Shown here: positions 39,780 through 48,793 of the stretch, piece by piece | Numbering within the stretch: the first letter of the stretch is position 1 | How the letters are laid out: the number at the start of each line of letters is the position of its first letter | Assembly: GCF_900100205.1 (NCBI RefSeq) | Contig: NZ_FNEQ01000012.1 | Span: 1 to 64,000, forward strand | Length of the DNA: 64,000 nt | Source of the DNA: Duganella sp. OV510 | Lineage (GTDB): Bacteria > Pseudomonadota > Gammaproteobacteria > Burkholderiales > Burkholderiaceae_D | Reading direction: 5' to 3' | The notes under the pieces: model-generated | Seen by the model: the letters and a program-made list of their open reading frames with translations, nothing else | Told to the model about the DNA's origin: nothing | The model's database searches: none | Translations under genes and position numbers: made by a program

Positions 39780-41051
39780 ATGAAACTGGAAACCATCGCC
39801 GTCCACGGCGGCTACAAGCCCGATCCAACCACGCGCGCGGTCGCCGTGCCGATCTACCAGACCGTCGCCTACGCCTTCGACGACACCCAGCACGGCGCCG
39901 ACCTGTTCGACTTGAAGGTACAGGGCAACATCTACACCCGCATCATGAATCCGACACAGAATGTGCTGGAGGAACGCCTGGCCGCGCTGGAAGGCGGCGT
40001 CGGTGCGCTGGCGCTGGCATCCGGCCAGGCGGCCATCACTTACGCCATCCAGACCATCGCCGAGGTGGGCGACAACATCGTCTCGGCCGCCACACTGTAT
40101 GGCGGCACCTACAACCTGTTTGCCCACACGCTGCCGCAGTACGGCATCAGCACCCGCTTCGCGGACGCCGCCGATCCGCAATCGTTTGCCGCGCTGATCG
40201 ACGAGCGCACCAAGGCGGTGTTCATCGAATCGATCGGCAACCCGCTGGGCAATATCAGCGACATCGCCGCGATTGCCGCCGTCGCCCATGCGCATGGCGT
40301 GCCGCTGATTGTCGACAACACGGTGGCCACGCCTTACCTGCTGCGCCCGTTCGAGCACGGCGCTGATATCGTCGTGCACTCGCTGACCAAATACCTGGGC
40401 GGCCACGGCAACTCGATCGGCGGGGCGATTATCGATTCCGGCAAATTCCCGTGGGCGCAGCACAAGCAGCGCTTCAAGCGCCTGAACGAGCCGGACGTGT
40501 CCTATCATGGTGTGGTCTATACCGAGGCGCTGGGGCCGGCCGCCTACATCGGCCGCGCGCGCGTGGTGCCGCTGCGGAATACCGGCGCCGCGCTGTCGCC
40601 GTTCAACGCCTTCCTGCTGCTGCAAGGGATAGAGACGCTGGCGTTGCGCATGGAACGCATCGTCGACAACACGCGCAAGGTGGCCGACTACCTCGGCCGG
40701 CATGAGAAGGTGAAGTGGGTCAATCACGCCGGCCTTGAAGGGCACCGGGATTACGCGCTGGCGCAGCGCTATCTGGGCGGCCGGCCGTCCGGCGTGCTGA
40801 CCTTTGGCGTGCAGGGCGGCAAGGAGGGCGGGGCGCGCTTCCAGGATGCGTTGCAGCTGTTCACGCGGCTAGTCAATATCGGCGACGCCAAGTCGCTGGC
40901 CTGCCATCCGGCCAGCACCACCCACCGCCAGCTCAACGAGGAAGAGCTGGTCAAGGCGGGCGTGACGGTGGATACGGTAAGGCTGTCGATCGGCATCGAG
41001 CACAGCGACGATCTGCTGGCCGACCTGGCACAGGCGCTGGCGGCGGTCTAG
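39780..41051 (+). CDS. metY: O-acetylhomoserine sulfhydrylase
   Basis: 423 aa from ATG 39780, with AAGGAGACAAT before it; the longer in-frame reading has no ribosome site. Cys/Met-metabolism PLP fold: METIAVHGGYKPD-type start (LETIAVHGGYKPDPTTRAVAVPIYQTVAYAF), PLP lysine in VHSLTKYLGGHGNSIGG near residue 210, and CHPASTTHRQL near 385. MetY makes homocysteine from O-acetylhomoserine and sulfide. It stands alone, with its promoter region shared with the divergent sigma gene, and overlaps the next gene's end by four bases. Confidence 0.93.
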   Translation: MKLETIAVHGGYKPDPTTRAVAVPIYQTVAYAFDDTQHGADLFDLKVQGNIYTRIMNPTQNVLEERLAALEGGVGALALASGQAAITYAIQTIAEVGDNIVSAATLYGGTYNLFAHTLPQYGISTRFADAADPQSFAALIDERTKAVFIESIGNPLGNISDIAAIAAVAHAHGVPLIVDNTVATPYLLRPFEHGADIVVHSLTKYLGGHGNSIGGAIIDSGKFPWAQHKQRFKRLNEPDVSYHGVVYTEALGPAAYIGRARVVPLRNTGAALSPFNAFLLLQGIETLALRMERIVDNTRKVADYLGRHEKVKWVNHAGLEGHRDYALAQRYLGGRPSGVLTFGVQGGKEGGARFQDALQLFTRLVNIGDAKSLACHPASTTHRQLNEEELVKAGVTVDTVRLSIGIEHSDDLLADLAQALAAV

Positions 41052-42145
41052 GGCTTGCTCTTTTCCGGCACCGGCACGCGCTCGACGATGATGTTGCCGT
41101 CGTCGATGGTGCAGTCGATGATGTGGCTGCGCGAGATGCTGGTGTGGCGCGAGTACAGGTCGTGGTAGTTGTTGGCGTCTTCCAGCCGCAGGTCGATGCG
41201 GAAGCTGTCCAGCTTGTTGCTCAGCGCTACCTCGCGTACGCGCTGACGGCGTACCTCGGCTTCCTTGTCGCTGCGGCCATGCATCTCCGGTCCCTCAAAA
41301 TAGCGGATCAGCGCGCATTCGACGACGTCGATGCGGTCCTTCAGCAGCATGTCGGCTGCCACCGGATTCTGGTTGACCTCCAGCTCGGCTGGATCGCCGT
41401 CAGCCGACATCACTTCGACATTCATGCGCTGGATCAGCAGCAGCATGTCGCGGTCCTCGCTGTGGCGCTGGTGCACCCGCTGCACGCCGGTCACGCGCGC
41501 ACGCGCCAGCCGGCCCAGCGGGTCCCTGGTCTGACCGACATATTGCACCTCGGTGCTGAACTGGTAGGGATTGTCATATTGCTGCAGCACGTCGTGGATC
41601 GACAGCGCCTCGATCAGCCCGCCCCAGTTGAACGTGATGAACTGGTCGCTCAGCACAACCGACGGCTTTTTCAGCGTGGCGGCAAACGGCACGGTCAGCT
41701 CGATGGTCAGGCTTTCCTTCTTTTCCTCGATGCCAACCAGCAGCGGCACGGTCAGCTTCAGCGAGAAGAAGCCCCAGCTGGTGCTGCGTGAGGTATCGAA
41801 GCGGACGCGCGGGCGGTTGACGGCAAAATAGATCAGCCGCTTCTCGCTGGTCGCCTCCAGGTCGAACTGCATGCGGCGCAGGTGGCGGCCGACCGGGTCG
41901 CGGATGTCCGGCACTGACGGGAAGCCGGCGATCAGGTCATACCAGTGGAATTTGGCGTCGTTGACGGTGACGATCCAGGTTTGCGGCGCGGCGGTGCGCT
42001 GCGGCATCAGCGGCAGCAATTCCTCCATCGCGTCGGGCGGCGGCGCCACCAGGTCGAGAAAGGGTTCGGGCGCCTCCTCGAACAGCGCGCCTATGCCCAG
42101 CTCTTCCGGCGACGGATCGGGATAATCGTCGTCGTCATTGCTCAT
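41048..42145 (-). CDS. Unknown protein, paralogue A, GIY-YIG-like signature
   Basis: 365 aa, soluble. An acidic Pro-rich N-terminus (1-45) precedes a domain starting PQRTAAPQTWIVTVNDAKFHWYDLIAGF, two beta-rich blocks (FFSLKLTVPLLVG, TIELTVPFAATLKKP), and a C-terminal part with YVGQTRDPLGRLAR (202-215), then ECALIRYFEG (276-285). YVGQT with a downstream Arg and a glutamate before LIxxF is the order seen in GIY-YIG nucleases, though the first (GIY) strand is not visible. The start has GGAG eight bases before ATG. The next gene upstream is a paralogue (roughly half the residues identical in the shared part). Confidence 0.6.
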   Translation of the reverse strand: MSNDDDDYPDPSPEELGIGALFEEAPEPFLDLVAPPPDAMEELLPLMPQRTAAPQTWIVTVNDAKFHWYDLIAGFPSVPDIRDPVGRHLRRMQFDLEATSEKRLIYFAVNRPRVRFDTSRSTSWGFFSLKLTVPLLVGIEEKKESLTIELTVPFAATLKKPSVVLSDQFITFNWGGLIEALSIHDVLQQYDNPYQFSTEVQYVGQTRDPLGRLARARVTGVQRVHQRHSEDRDMLLLIQRMNVEVMSADGDPAELEVNQNPVAADMLLKDRIDVVECALIRYFEGPEMHGRSDKEAEVRRQRVREVALSNKLDSFRIDLRLEDANNYHDLYSRHTSISRSHIIDCTIDDGNIIVERVPVPEKSKP

Positions 42146-42264
42146 TTGCGCGCTCCAGGTGTGTCATGATTCCGTGATTATAGTGCTTCCAGCGTGTTAT
42201 TTCCACGCGGAAATGTGTCGCAACATCAAGTAACCACGTAATGTAACACCGCCGGGGCGCCGCC

Positions 42265-43299
42265 TCAGCCCTTGCCGCCCTTGGCCGGCGCCGGCAGTGG
42301 CATGGCCGCAACCTGGGCCTGGCCGTCGGCGATATAGCAGCTCAGCAGATGGCGGTTGGCGGCGCTGACGAATTCCGACGCCAGATGGCTGTAGTGGCCG
42401 GTATCCTCGGGCGCCAGCGCCAGGTCGATGGTGTACTGCACCAGGTTGTTGGCCGCCTGCACCGCCGCCAGCCGCTCGGCGCGCGCCTTGCGCTCGTCCA
42501 GCTGGCGCCAGCGCGGATTGCTGCCTTCGAAATAGCGGATCAGCGCCGCCTCGATGACATCGGCGCGCTCGGCGTGCAGCACATCGGCAGTCATCGGATG
42601 CTCGTTGTGCGGCAGCGCGGCCGGATCGCCGTCGGCGCAGCTGACTTCCACCTCCAGGCCGACCACCAGCAGCAGCGTGTCGTAGTCCATGCCGTACTGG
42701 GCGCGCAGCTTGTGCAGCGCCGGCAGCCGGCCCTTGCCCAGCTGTCCTTCCGGATCGCGCGTCTGGCCGACATAAGCCACCTTGCTGGGCAGCTTCAGCG
42801 TGTGCGCATAGGTCTGCAGCAGGTCGTGCACGGAAAATACTTCGACCAGGCCGCCCCAGTTCAGGCTGATGAAATTCTCGGTCAGGATGACGGTCGGCTT
42901 TTTCATGGTGGCGGCAAACGGCACCTTGAGCTCGACGGTGATGGATTCCTTGGTCTGCTCGGCACCCATCAGTAGCGGCAGGGTCAGTTTCAGCGAGAAA
43001 AAACCCCACTGCACCACGCCGGCGATGTCGAAGCGTACCCGTGGCCGGGTGACGGCAAAGAACAGGTGGCGCTTCTCGGCGGTGGCTTCCAGCTCGAACT
43101 GCATGCGCCGCATGTAGCGGCCGATCGGATCGCGGATGTCCGGCTTTTCGGCAAAACCGGCGATCAGGTCGTACCAATGGTATTTGGCGGCGGCCACGCG
43201 CACCATCCAGCTCTGCGGCGCGGTGGTGCGCTGCGGCAGGGTGGCGAATGAATCTGCATAAGGTTGCGGGTTTTGGGCAACCTGTTCAGGAAAATCCAT
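42265..43299 (-). CDS. Unknown protein, paralogue B of the preceding family
   Basis: 344 aa. The whole chain aligns with paralogue A: PQRTTAPQSWMVRVAAAKYHWYDLIAGF, PDIRDPIGRYMRRMQFELEAT, FFSLKLTLPLLMG, PFAATMKKPTVIL, LNWGGLVEVFSVHDLLQ. The YVGQT block is at 176-180, but the following Arg of paralogue A (GRLAR) reads GQLGKG here, while EAALIRYFEG (250-259) is kept. The tail ends in Ala/Pro/Lys/Gly. Both genes lack membrane segments and signal peptides. Arrangement as a tandem pair with a 119-base gap suggests duplication and divergence. Confidence 0.6.
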   Translation of the reverse strand: MDFPEQVAQNPQPYADSFATLPQRTTAPQSWMVRVAAAKYHWYDLIAGFAEKPDIRDPIGRYMRRMQFELEATAEKRHLFFAVTRPRVRFDIAGVVQWGFFSLKLTLPLLMGAEQTKESITVELKVPFAATMKKPTVILTENFISLNWGGLVEVFSVHDLLQTYAHTLKLPSKVAYVGQTRDPEGQLGKGRLPALHKLRAQYGMDYDTLLLVVGLEVEVSCADGDPAALPHNEHPMTADVLHAERADVIEAALIRYFEGSNPRWRQLDERKARAERLAAVQAANNLVQYTIDLALAPEDTGHYSHLASEFVSAANRHLLSCYIADGQAQVAAMPLPAPAKGGKG

Positions 43300-43476
43300 G
43301 ATGCACCTGATGGGAAAGTTGAGTTGTCGGAGACTGACTCTTCTTTCCTATCCAGCGAAGTCTTAGCTTTCAGGAAATAAGTAATGCTACGCAGTCATGC
43401 GGGAGACTACGCCTGATCTGTCCATACGGCAACAAAAATCCGACGAAATGCATCCTCCGCGCAACTGATTGCGCAA
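43300..43476 (-). other. Intergenic region between gph and paralogue B
   Basis: 177 bases without a gene. GCGCAACTGATTGCGC (43459-43474) and the overlapping 14-bp palindrome TGATTGCGCAATCA (43466-43479, running into the gph stop codon) can form small alternative stems after gph on the minus strand. There is no T-run, so a rho-independent terminator is not supported. The rest likely holds the paralogue B promoter, without a recognisable consensus. Confidence 0.35.
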
Positions 43477-44172
43477 TCAGGCCGCCAGCGCGTCATCGGC
43501 CAGCGCTGCCTGGATCAGCGCCAACAGTTCGGCCGGCTGCTGGAACAGGTAGTCGGCCTGCCAGCTTTGCGGCTCGGTGGCGCCGCAATAGCCCCAGCCG
43601 CAGGCGATGGTCAGCATGCCAGCCGCCTTGCCGGCCTGGATATCGCGCAGGTCGTCGCCGACATACCAGCACTGCTCCGGCGCCAGCTTGAGCCGGCTGG
43701 CCGCTTCAAGCAGCGGGGCAGGGTGGGGCTTGGCGTGCGCGGTGGTGTCGCCGGAGATGGCGCAGGCGGCGTGGCCGAGGCCGATCTGCGGCAGCAGCGG
43801 CTCGGTGAAACGCTGCGACTTGTTGGTCACCACGCCCCATTGCAGCCCGGCCGCCTCGATGCCGGCCAGCAGCGCCGGGATGCCGTCAAACAGCCGGCTG
43901 TGTACCGCCATCGCCGCCTCGTAGTTGCTGAAGAACTCATCGCGCAGCGCGATATAGCCCTCGTCATCGGGCGTCATGCCGAACGAGGCGCCGATCATGC
44001 CGCGCGCACCGGCCGAGGCGGTCGGACGCAGGATCTCGTAGGCGGTCGGCGCCAGGCCGCGCACGCTGCGCAGCAGGTTGACGGCGGCGGCCAGGTCGGG
44101 CGCGGTGTCGGCCAGCGTGCCGTCGAGGTCGAACAGGATGGCACGTGGCGCGGCGGGCAGGGCGATGGTCAT
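43477..44172 (-). CDS. gph: Phosphoglycolate phosphatase (HAD family)
   Basis: 231 aa. HAD motif I FDLDGTLADTAPDL at 15-28; motif II VVTNKSQRF; motif III/IV KPHPAPLLEA and YVGDDLRDIQAG. Gph removes phosphate from 2-phosphoglycolate produced by DNA repair or oxygenation. It is one base downstream of ubiG, the normal betaproteobacterial pairing, so they share a transcript. Confidence 0.92.
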   Translation of the reverse strand: MTIALPAAPRAILFDLDGTLADTAPDLAAAVNLLRSVRGLAPTAYEILRPTASAGARGMIGASFGMTPDDEGYIALRDEFFSNYEAAMAVHSRLFDGIPALLAGIEAAGLQWGVVTNKSQRFTEPLLPQIGLGHAACAISGDTTAHAKPHPAPLLEAASRLKLAPEQCWYVGDDLRDIQAGKAAGMLTIACGWGYCGATEPQSWQADYLFQQPAELLALIQAALADDALAA

Positions 44173-44173
44173 A

Positions 44174-44869
44174 TCAGAGCGGGCGGCGCGCGGCCACCAG
44201 GTAGTTGACGCTGGTGTCGTCGTTGAGCGAATAGATCTTGGTCAGCGGGTTGTAGCCCATGCCCTTGAAGCCGGCCAGTTCCAGCCCGGCGCTGCGGATG
44301 AACTGCGACAGCTCGGCCGGGGTGATGAATTTCTCGTAATCGTGGGTGCCTTTCGGCAGCATGCGCAGCAGGTACTCGGCGCCGATGACGGCAAACAGGT
44401 AGGCCTTGGGATTGCGGTTCAGCGTCGAGAAGAACACCTGGCCGCCGGGTTTGACCAGCGCGGCGCAGGCGCGCACGATGGCGGCCGGGTCCGGCACGTG
44501 TTCCAGCATCTCCATGCAGGTCACCACGTCGTACTGGCCGGGCTCCTGGGCGGCCATCTCCTCGGCGGCGATCAGCTTGTAGCGCACCGGCACGCCGGAT
44601 TCCAGCGAATGCAGGTCGGCCACTTTCAGCGCTTTTTCGCCGAGGTCGATGCCGGTGACGGTGGCGCCCTTGCGCGCCATCGATTCGGACAGGATGCCGC
44701 CGCCGCAGCCGATGTCGATCACCTGCTTGCCGGCCAGCGGCGCGCGCGCGTTGATCCACTCCAGGCGCAGCGGGTTGATTTCGTGCAGCGGACGAAACTC
44801 CGAGGTCGGGTCCCACCAGCGGTGCGCGAGTTCGGCGAATTTTTGCAGTTCTAATGGATCAGCGTTCAT
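44174..44869 (-). CDS. ubiG: Ubiquinone biosynthesis O-methyltransferase
   Basis: 231 aa. Class I methyltransferase: FAELAHRWWDPTSEFRPLHEINPLRLEWI is the UbiG N-terminal signature; motif I VIDIGCGGGILSESMA near 48-63; FFSTLNRNPKAYLFAVIGAEYLLRMLPKGTHDYEKFI is the family C-terminal pattern. It methylates two hydroxyl groups in ubiquinone synthesis. First gene of ubiG-gph, with the ompA terminator upstream at 44922-44945. Confidence 0.95.
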   Translation of the reverse strand: MNADPLELQKFAELAHRWWDPTSEFRPLHEINPLRLEWINARAPLAGKQVIDIGCGGGILSESMARKGATVTGIDLGEKALKVADLHSLESGVPVRYKLIAAEEMAAQEPGQYDVVTCMEMLEHVPDPAAIVRACAALVKPGGQVFFSTLNRNPKAYLFAVIGAEYLLRMLPKGTHDYEKFITPAELSQFIRSAGLELAGFKGMGYNPLTKIYSLNDDTSVNYLVAARRPL

Positions 44870-44921
44870 AGCAAGATAGGAAAAAGACGAATCCCGCTAT
44901 TCTAAAGCACAGGATAAAAAA

Positions 44922-44945
44922 AAGCCCCGCTAGAGAGCGGGGCTT
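44922..44945 (-). terminator. Terminator of ompA
   Basis: 10-bp stem AAGCCCCGCT / AGCGGGGCTT with AGAG loop, followed on the minus strand by eight T. It lies 18 bases after the ompA stop. Confidence 0.92.
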
Positions 44946-44963
44946 CTGTCTTGCAGTCAGCGA

Positions 44964-45677
44964 TTACTTGCTGGTGCCGACTACTTCGATTTCTACGCGA
45001 CGGTTTTTGGCGCGGCCTTCAGCGGTTTTGTTGTCCGCTACAGGTTGTTTCTCGCCTTTGCCTTCGGTGTACACGCGGTTGGCTTCAACGCCTTTCGAGA
45101 TGATGTAGGCCTTGACAGCTTCAGCACGACGTACCGACAGCTTCTGGTTGTACTCATCGGTACCGACCGAGTCGGTGTGACCGACGGCGATGATGACTTC
45201 CAGGTTGATCGAACCCAGTTTCGAGGTCACGTCGTCCAGTTTGGACTTGCCTTCTGGTTTCAGCACGGCCTTGTCGAAGTCGAAGAAGGCGTCAGCAGCG
45301 AAGCTCACTTTTTGTGCGGTTGGCACTGGTGCGACTGGCACTGGTGCTGGCGCAGGGGCCGGAGCAGGTGCTACTGGTGGTGGCGGAGGTGGCGGCGCTA
45401 CGCACTTGCCGTTTTCCAGCTTCTCTGGCTCAACGCACAGTGGCAGGTCGCAACCTGGCACGGCGTCAGCCGGGGTCCAGTAGCCGGTGCGCCAGCACAG
45501 GCCGAACGGGTCACGGGCGATGATGCCGCGTGCATCCTGCACATAGGCGCTCTTCGGCGTGGCAGCCTTGATGTCCTGGGTGACTGGTGCGTATGGTGGG
45601 GCGGTTGGCGCGGTCTGGGCGATGGCCGAACCGGCAAATGCAGCCGAGATGGCCAGCATCGAAATCAGTTTTTTCAT
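44964..45677 (-). CDS. ompA: OmpA-family outer-membrane protein
   Basis: 237 aa from ATG 45677 (AAGGAAGAAAAAT before it), giving a signal peptide 1-20 (ending AIA-Q). The mature N-terminal part has paired cysteines (LCWRTGYWTPADAVPGCDLPLCVEPEKLENGKC) and a Pro/Ala linker, then an OmpA C-terminal domain about 130-237 (FFDFDKAVLKPEGKSKLDDV, GHTDSVGTDEYNQKLSVRRAEAVKAYI, NRRVEIEVVG) that binds peptidoglycan. There is no eight-stranded barrel, so it is a small lipid-free wall-linking type as found in Burkholderiales. Probably abundant: consensus-like leader and strong terminator. Confidence 0.9.
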   Translation of the reverse strand: MKKLISMLAISAAFAGSAIAQTAPTAPPYAPVTQDIKAATPKSAYVQDARGIIARDPFGLCWRTGYWTPADAVPGCDLPLCVEPEKLENGKCVAPPPPPPPVAPAPAPAPAPVPVAPVPTAQKVSFAADAFFDFDKAVLKPEGKSKLDDVTSKLGSINLEVIIAVGHTDSVGTDEYNQKLSVRRAEAVKAYIISKGVEANRVYTEGKGEKQPVADNKTAEGRAKNRRVEIEVVGTSK

Positions 45678-46081
45678 ATTTTTCTTCCTTTCGGGGGTGA
45701 TATCTGCAGAAAACTGCGCGACGTAGTTCTTTGCGTGGGGGAATTCTACCACGCAGGGGCGTCAGGCTCATTTCCCGCTTGCGAATCAAGCAATTGACTT
45801 CTCGTCCATTTTGCCACAAGCGATGAAAGTCCTTTAAAACGCTCCAACATGGCGCTATTTCGGATTCGACCAAAATGTTGTTTTGTTGCAACGTGATTGT
45901 CGATAATAATTGAGTAATGTGTCATGAATATTACAACTTGTTACCGTGCGCGACGGTGCGCTACACCGCATGAATGCGGCCTCGACGCGGTTTTCCGCTA
46001 GTTGCCTTGCGCGCATGCTAAAATCGAACGCTTGCCTGTCTCTTGGGAGAGGCTCAATAAACCACAGTAAACGACCGGCCA
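45678..46081. promoter_or_regulatory. Divergent promoter region of ompA and gyrA
   Basis: 404 bases with no convincing gene. On the minus strand a -10-like TAGAAT (45744-45749) lies 66 bases before the ompA start, with GCGTGG/CCACGC forming a stem around it. On the plus strand TAAAAT (46019-46024) is a candidate -10 for gyrA, followed by TCTCTTGGGAGA, a small stem, and then the ATG at 46082. Neither has a good -35. The middle (45780-45960) is AT-richer, as promoter regions often are. Confidence 0.5.
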
Positions 46082-48712
46082 ATGGATCAATTCGCAAAAG
46101 AAACAATCCCTATTTCCCTCGAAGAAGAGATGCGCAAGAGCTACCTCGATTACGCCATGAGCGTGATCGTCGGCCGCGCCTTGCCGGACGTGCGTGACGG
46201 CCTCAAGCCTGTCCACCGCCGCGTCTTGTACTCGATGCATGAATCGAATTACGTGTGGAACCGCGCTTACGTGAAGTGCGCCCGCGTGGTCGGCGACACC
46301 ATGGGTAAATACCACCCGCACGGCGACGCCTCCATCTACGACACGCTGGTGCGCATGGCGCAGCACTTCTCGCTGCGCTACATGCTGGTCGACGGCCAGG
46401 GCAACTTCGGCTCGGTCGACGGCGACGGCGCGGCAGCGATGCGTTACACCGAGTGCCGTCTCGACAAGATTTCCAGTGAACTGCTGGCCGACATCGACAA
46501 GGACACGGTCGACTTCCAGCCGAACTATGACGGCAAGGAAAAAGAGCCGACCGTCCTGCCGACCCGCATTCCCAACCTGCTGATCAACGGTTCGTCCGGC
46601 ATCGCGGTGGGCATGGCCACCAATATTCCGCCGCACAATCTGCATGAAGTGATTGCCGGCGCGCTGCATGTGCTGCAAAACCCGGAATGCTCGATCGACG
46701 AACTGATCGAACTGATCCCGGCGCCGGACTTCCCGACCGGCGGCACCATCTACGGCGTCTCCGGCGTGCGCGATGGCTACCGTACCGGCCGTGGCCGCGT
46801 CGTCATGCGCGCCAAGACCCACTACGAAGAGTACGGCAAGGACGGCGGCCGCACCGCCATCATCGTTGACGAGCTGCCGTACCAGGTCAACAAGAAATCG
46901 CTGCTGGAACGCATCGCTGAAAACGTCCGCGACAAGAAGCTGGAAGGCATTTCCGACATCCGCGACGAGTCCGACAAGTCGGGCATGCGCGTGGTCATCG
47001 AGCTGAAGCGCGGTGAAGTGCCGGAAGTGGTGCTGAACAATCTGTACAAGCAAACCCAGTTGCAGGACACCTTCGGCATGAATATGGTGGCGCTGGTCGA
47101 CGGTCAGCCGAAGCTGCTGAACCTGAAGGAAATGCTGTCGTGCTTCCTGTCGCACCGCCGCGAAGTGGTGACGCGCCGTACCGTGTTCGAACTGCGCAAG
47201 GCGCGCGAACGCGGTCACGTGCTGGAAGGCCTGGCAGTCGCGCTGGCAAATATCGACGACTTCATTGCCCTGATCAAGGCGGCGCCAACGCCGCCGGTGG
47301 CGAAAGCCGCGCTGATGGACCGTTCGTGGGATTCGTCGCTGGTGCGCGAGATGCTGGCCCGTACCAGCGAAGGCAGCACCATCGGCGGCATCGACGCCTT
47401 CCGTCCGGAGCACCTGCCGAAGCACTACGGCATCCAGGCCGATGGCATGTACAAGCTGTCCGACGACCAGGCGCAAGAAATTCTGCAAATGCGTCTGCAA
47501 CGCCTGACCGGCCTGGAACAGGACAAGATCGTCAACGAGTACAAGGACGTGATGGCGGAAATCGCCGACCTGCTGGACATCCTGGCCACGCCATCGCGCG
47601 TGACCACCATCATCACCGAAGAAATGACCTCGGTGGTGACCGAGTTCGGCGATCCAGCCAAGGATCCGCGCCGCTCCAACATCGAGCACAACGCGTCCGA
47701 CCTGAATACCGAAGATCTGATCACGCCGCAGGATATGGTGGTGACCTTGTCGCACACCGGCTACATGAAGTCGCAGCCGATTTCCGAGTACCGCGCGCAG
47801 AAACGCGGCGGTCGCGGCAAGCAGGCCATGGCGACCAAGGAAGAAGACTGGATCGACCAGCTGTTCATCGCCAACACGCACGACTACATCCTGTGCTTCT
47901 CCAACCGTGGCCGCCTGTACTGGCTGAAGGTGTGGGAAGTGCCGCAAGGCTCGCGCAATTCGCGCGGCAAGCCGATCGTCAACATGTTCCCACTGGCGGA
48001 CAACGAGAAGATCACGGTCATCCTGCCGCTGTCGGGCGAGAACCGTACCTTCCCTGAAGACCACTACGTGTTCATGTCGACCAGCCTGGGCACCGTGAAG
48101 AAGACGCCGCTGAAAGACTTCAGCAATCCGCGCAAGGCCGGCATTATCGCGGTCGACCTGGACGAGGGCGATTTCCTGATCGGCGCCGCGCTGACCGATG
48201 GCGAACACGATGTGATGCTGTTCTCCGACGCCGGCAAGGCCGTGCGCTTCGACGAGAACGACGTGCGTCCGATGGGCCGCAACGCCCGTGGCGTGCGCGG
48301 CATGAATCTCGACGAAGGCCAGCGCGTGATCGCGCTGCTGGTGGCCGAGAACGAGCAGCAGTCGGTGCTGACCGCCACCGAGAACGGCTTCGGCAAGCGT
48401 ACCCCGATCACCGAGTACACCCGTCACGGCCGTGGCACCAAGGGCATGATCGCCATCCAGACCTCCGAGCGCAATGGCCGCGTGGTGGCTGCAACGCTGG
48501 TCGATTCGACCGACGAGATCATGCTGATCACCACCGGCGGTGTGCTGATCCGCACCCGCGTGGCGGAGATCCGCGAGATGGGCCGCGCCACCCAGGGCGT
48601 GACGCTGATCGCGGTGGAAGACGGCACCAAGCTGTCCGGCCTGCAGCGCGTGGTCGAGACGGATATCGATGAAGTGGAGCTGGAACCGGGCCCGGATTCA
48701 GCGACGGAGTAA
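46082..48712 (+). CDS. gyrA: DNA gyrase subunit A
   Basis: 876 aa. The winged-helix/tower part has the catalytic Tyr122 in AAMRYTECRL; the C-terminal beta-pinwheel contains the GyrA box QKRGGRGKQ near residue 577 that wraps DNA and separates gyrase from topoisomerase IV. With GyrB it introduces negative supercoils. The quinolone region reads HPHGDASIYDTLVRM, so position 83 (E. coli numbering) is Ala and 87 is Asp. First gene of the conserved gyrA-serC-pheA-hisC-tyrA-aroA-cmk-rpsA-ihfB block, but a hairpin terminator separates it from the following genes. Confidence 0.97.
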   Translation: MDQFAKETIPISLEEEMRKSYLDYAMSVIVGRALPDVRDGLKPVHRRVLYSMHESNYVWNRAYVKCARVVGDTMGKYHPHGDASIYDTLVRMAQHFSLRYMLVDGQGNFGSVDGDGAAAMRYTECRLDKISSELLADIDKDTVDFQPNYDGKEKEPTVLPTRIPNLLINGSSGIAVGMATNIPPHNLHEVIAGALHVLQNPECSIDELIELIPAPDFPTGGTIYGVSGVRDGYRTGRGRVVMRAKTHYEEYGKDGGRTAIIVDELPYQVNKKSLLERIAENVRDKKLEGISDIRDESDKSGMRVVIELKRGEVPEVVLNNLYKQTQLQDTFGMNMVALVDGQPKLLNLKEMLSCFLSHRREVVTRRTVFELRKARERGHVLEGLAVALANIDDFIALIKAAPTPPVAKAALMDRSWDSSLVREMLARTSEGSTIGGIDAFRPEHLPKHYGIQADGMYKLSDDQAQEILQMRLQRLTGLEQDKIVNEYKDVMAEIADLLDILATPSRVTTIITEEMTSVVTEFGDPAKDPRRSNIEHNASDLNTEDLITPQDMVVTLSHTGYMKSQPISEYRAQKRGGRGKQAMATKEEDWIDQLFIANTHDYILCFSNRGRLYWLKVWEVPQGSRNSRGKPIVNMFPLADNEKITVILPLSGENRTFPEDHYVFMSTSLGTVKKTPLKDFSNPRKAGIIAVDLDEGDFLIGAALTDGEHDVMLFSDAGKAVRFDENDVRPMGRNARGVRGMNLDEGQRVIALLVAENEQQSVLTATENGFGKRTPITEYTRHGRGTKGMIAIQTSERNGRVVAATLVDSTDEIMLITTGGVLIRTRVAEIREMGRATQGVTLIAVEDGTKLSGLQRVVETDIDEVELEPGPDSATE

Positions 48713-48734
48713 AGCTCACCTAAACAGGAGCCAG

Positions 48735-48783
48735 CGGGGCCACGACTATTGCGCGACAATAGAACTGGCCCCGTTGTTATTTA
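48735..48783 (+). terminator. Terminator of gyrA
   Basis: Outer stem CGGGGCCA / TGGCCCCG (48735-48742 with 48766-48773) and inner stem CTATTG / CAATAG, followed by TTGTTATTT. It lies 22 bases past the gyrA stop. Confidence 0.75.
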
Positions 48784-48793
48784 AGGAGATTAC

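Noticed and set aside
45998..48427. 809-codon open frame antisense to gyrA
   Set aside because: It is a shadow of the codon bias of gyrA: low-complexity His/Arg/Val/Gln composition, no ribosome site, and gyrA is unmistakable on the other strand.
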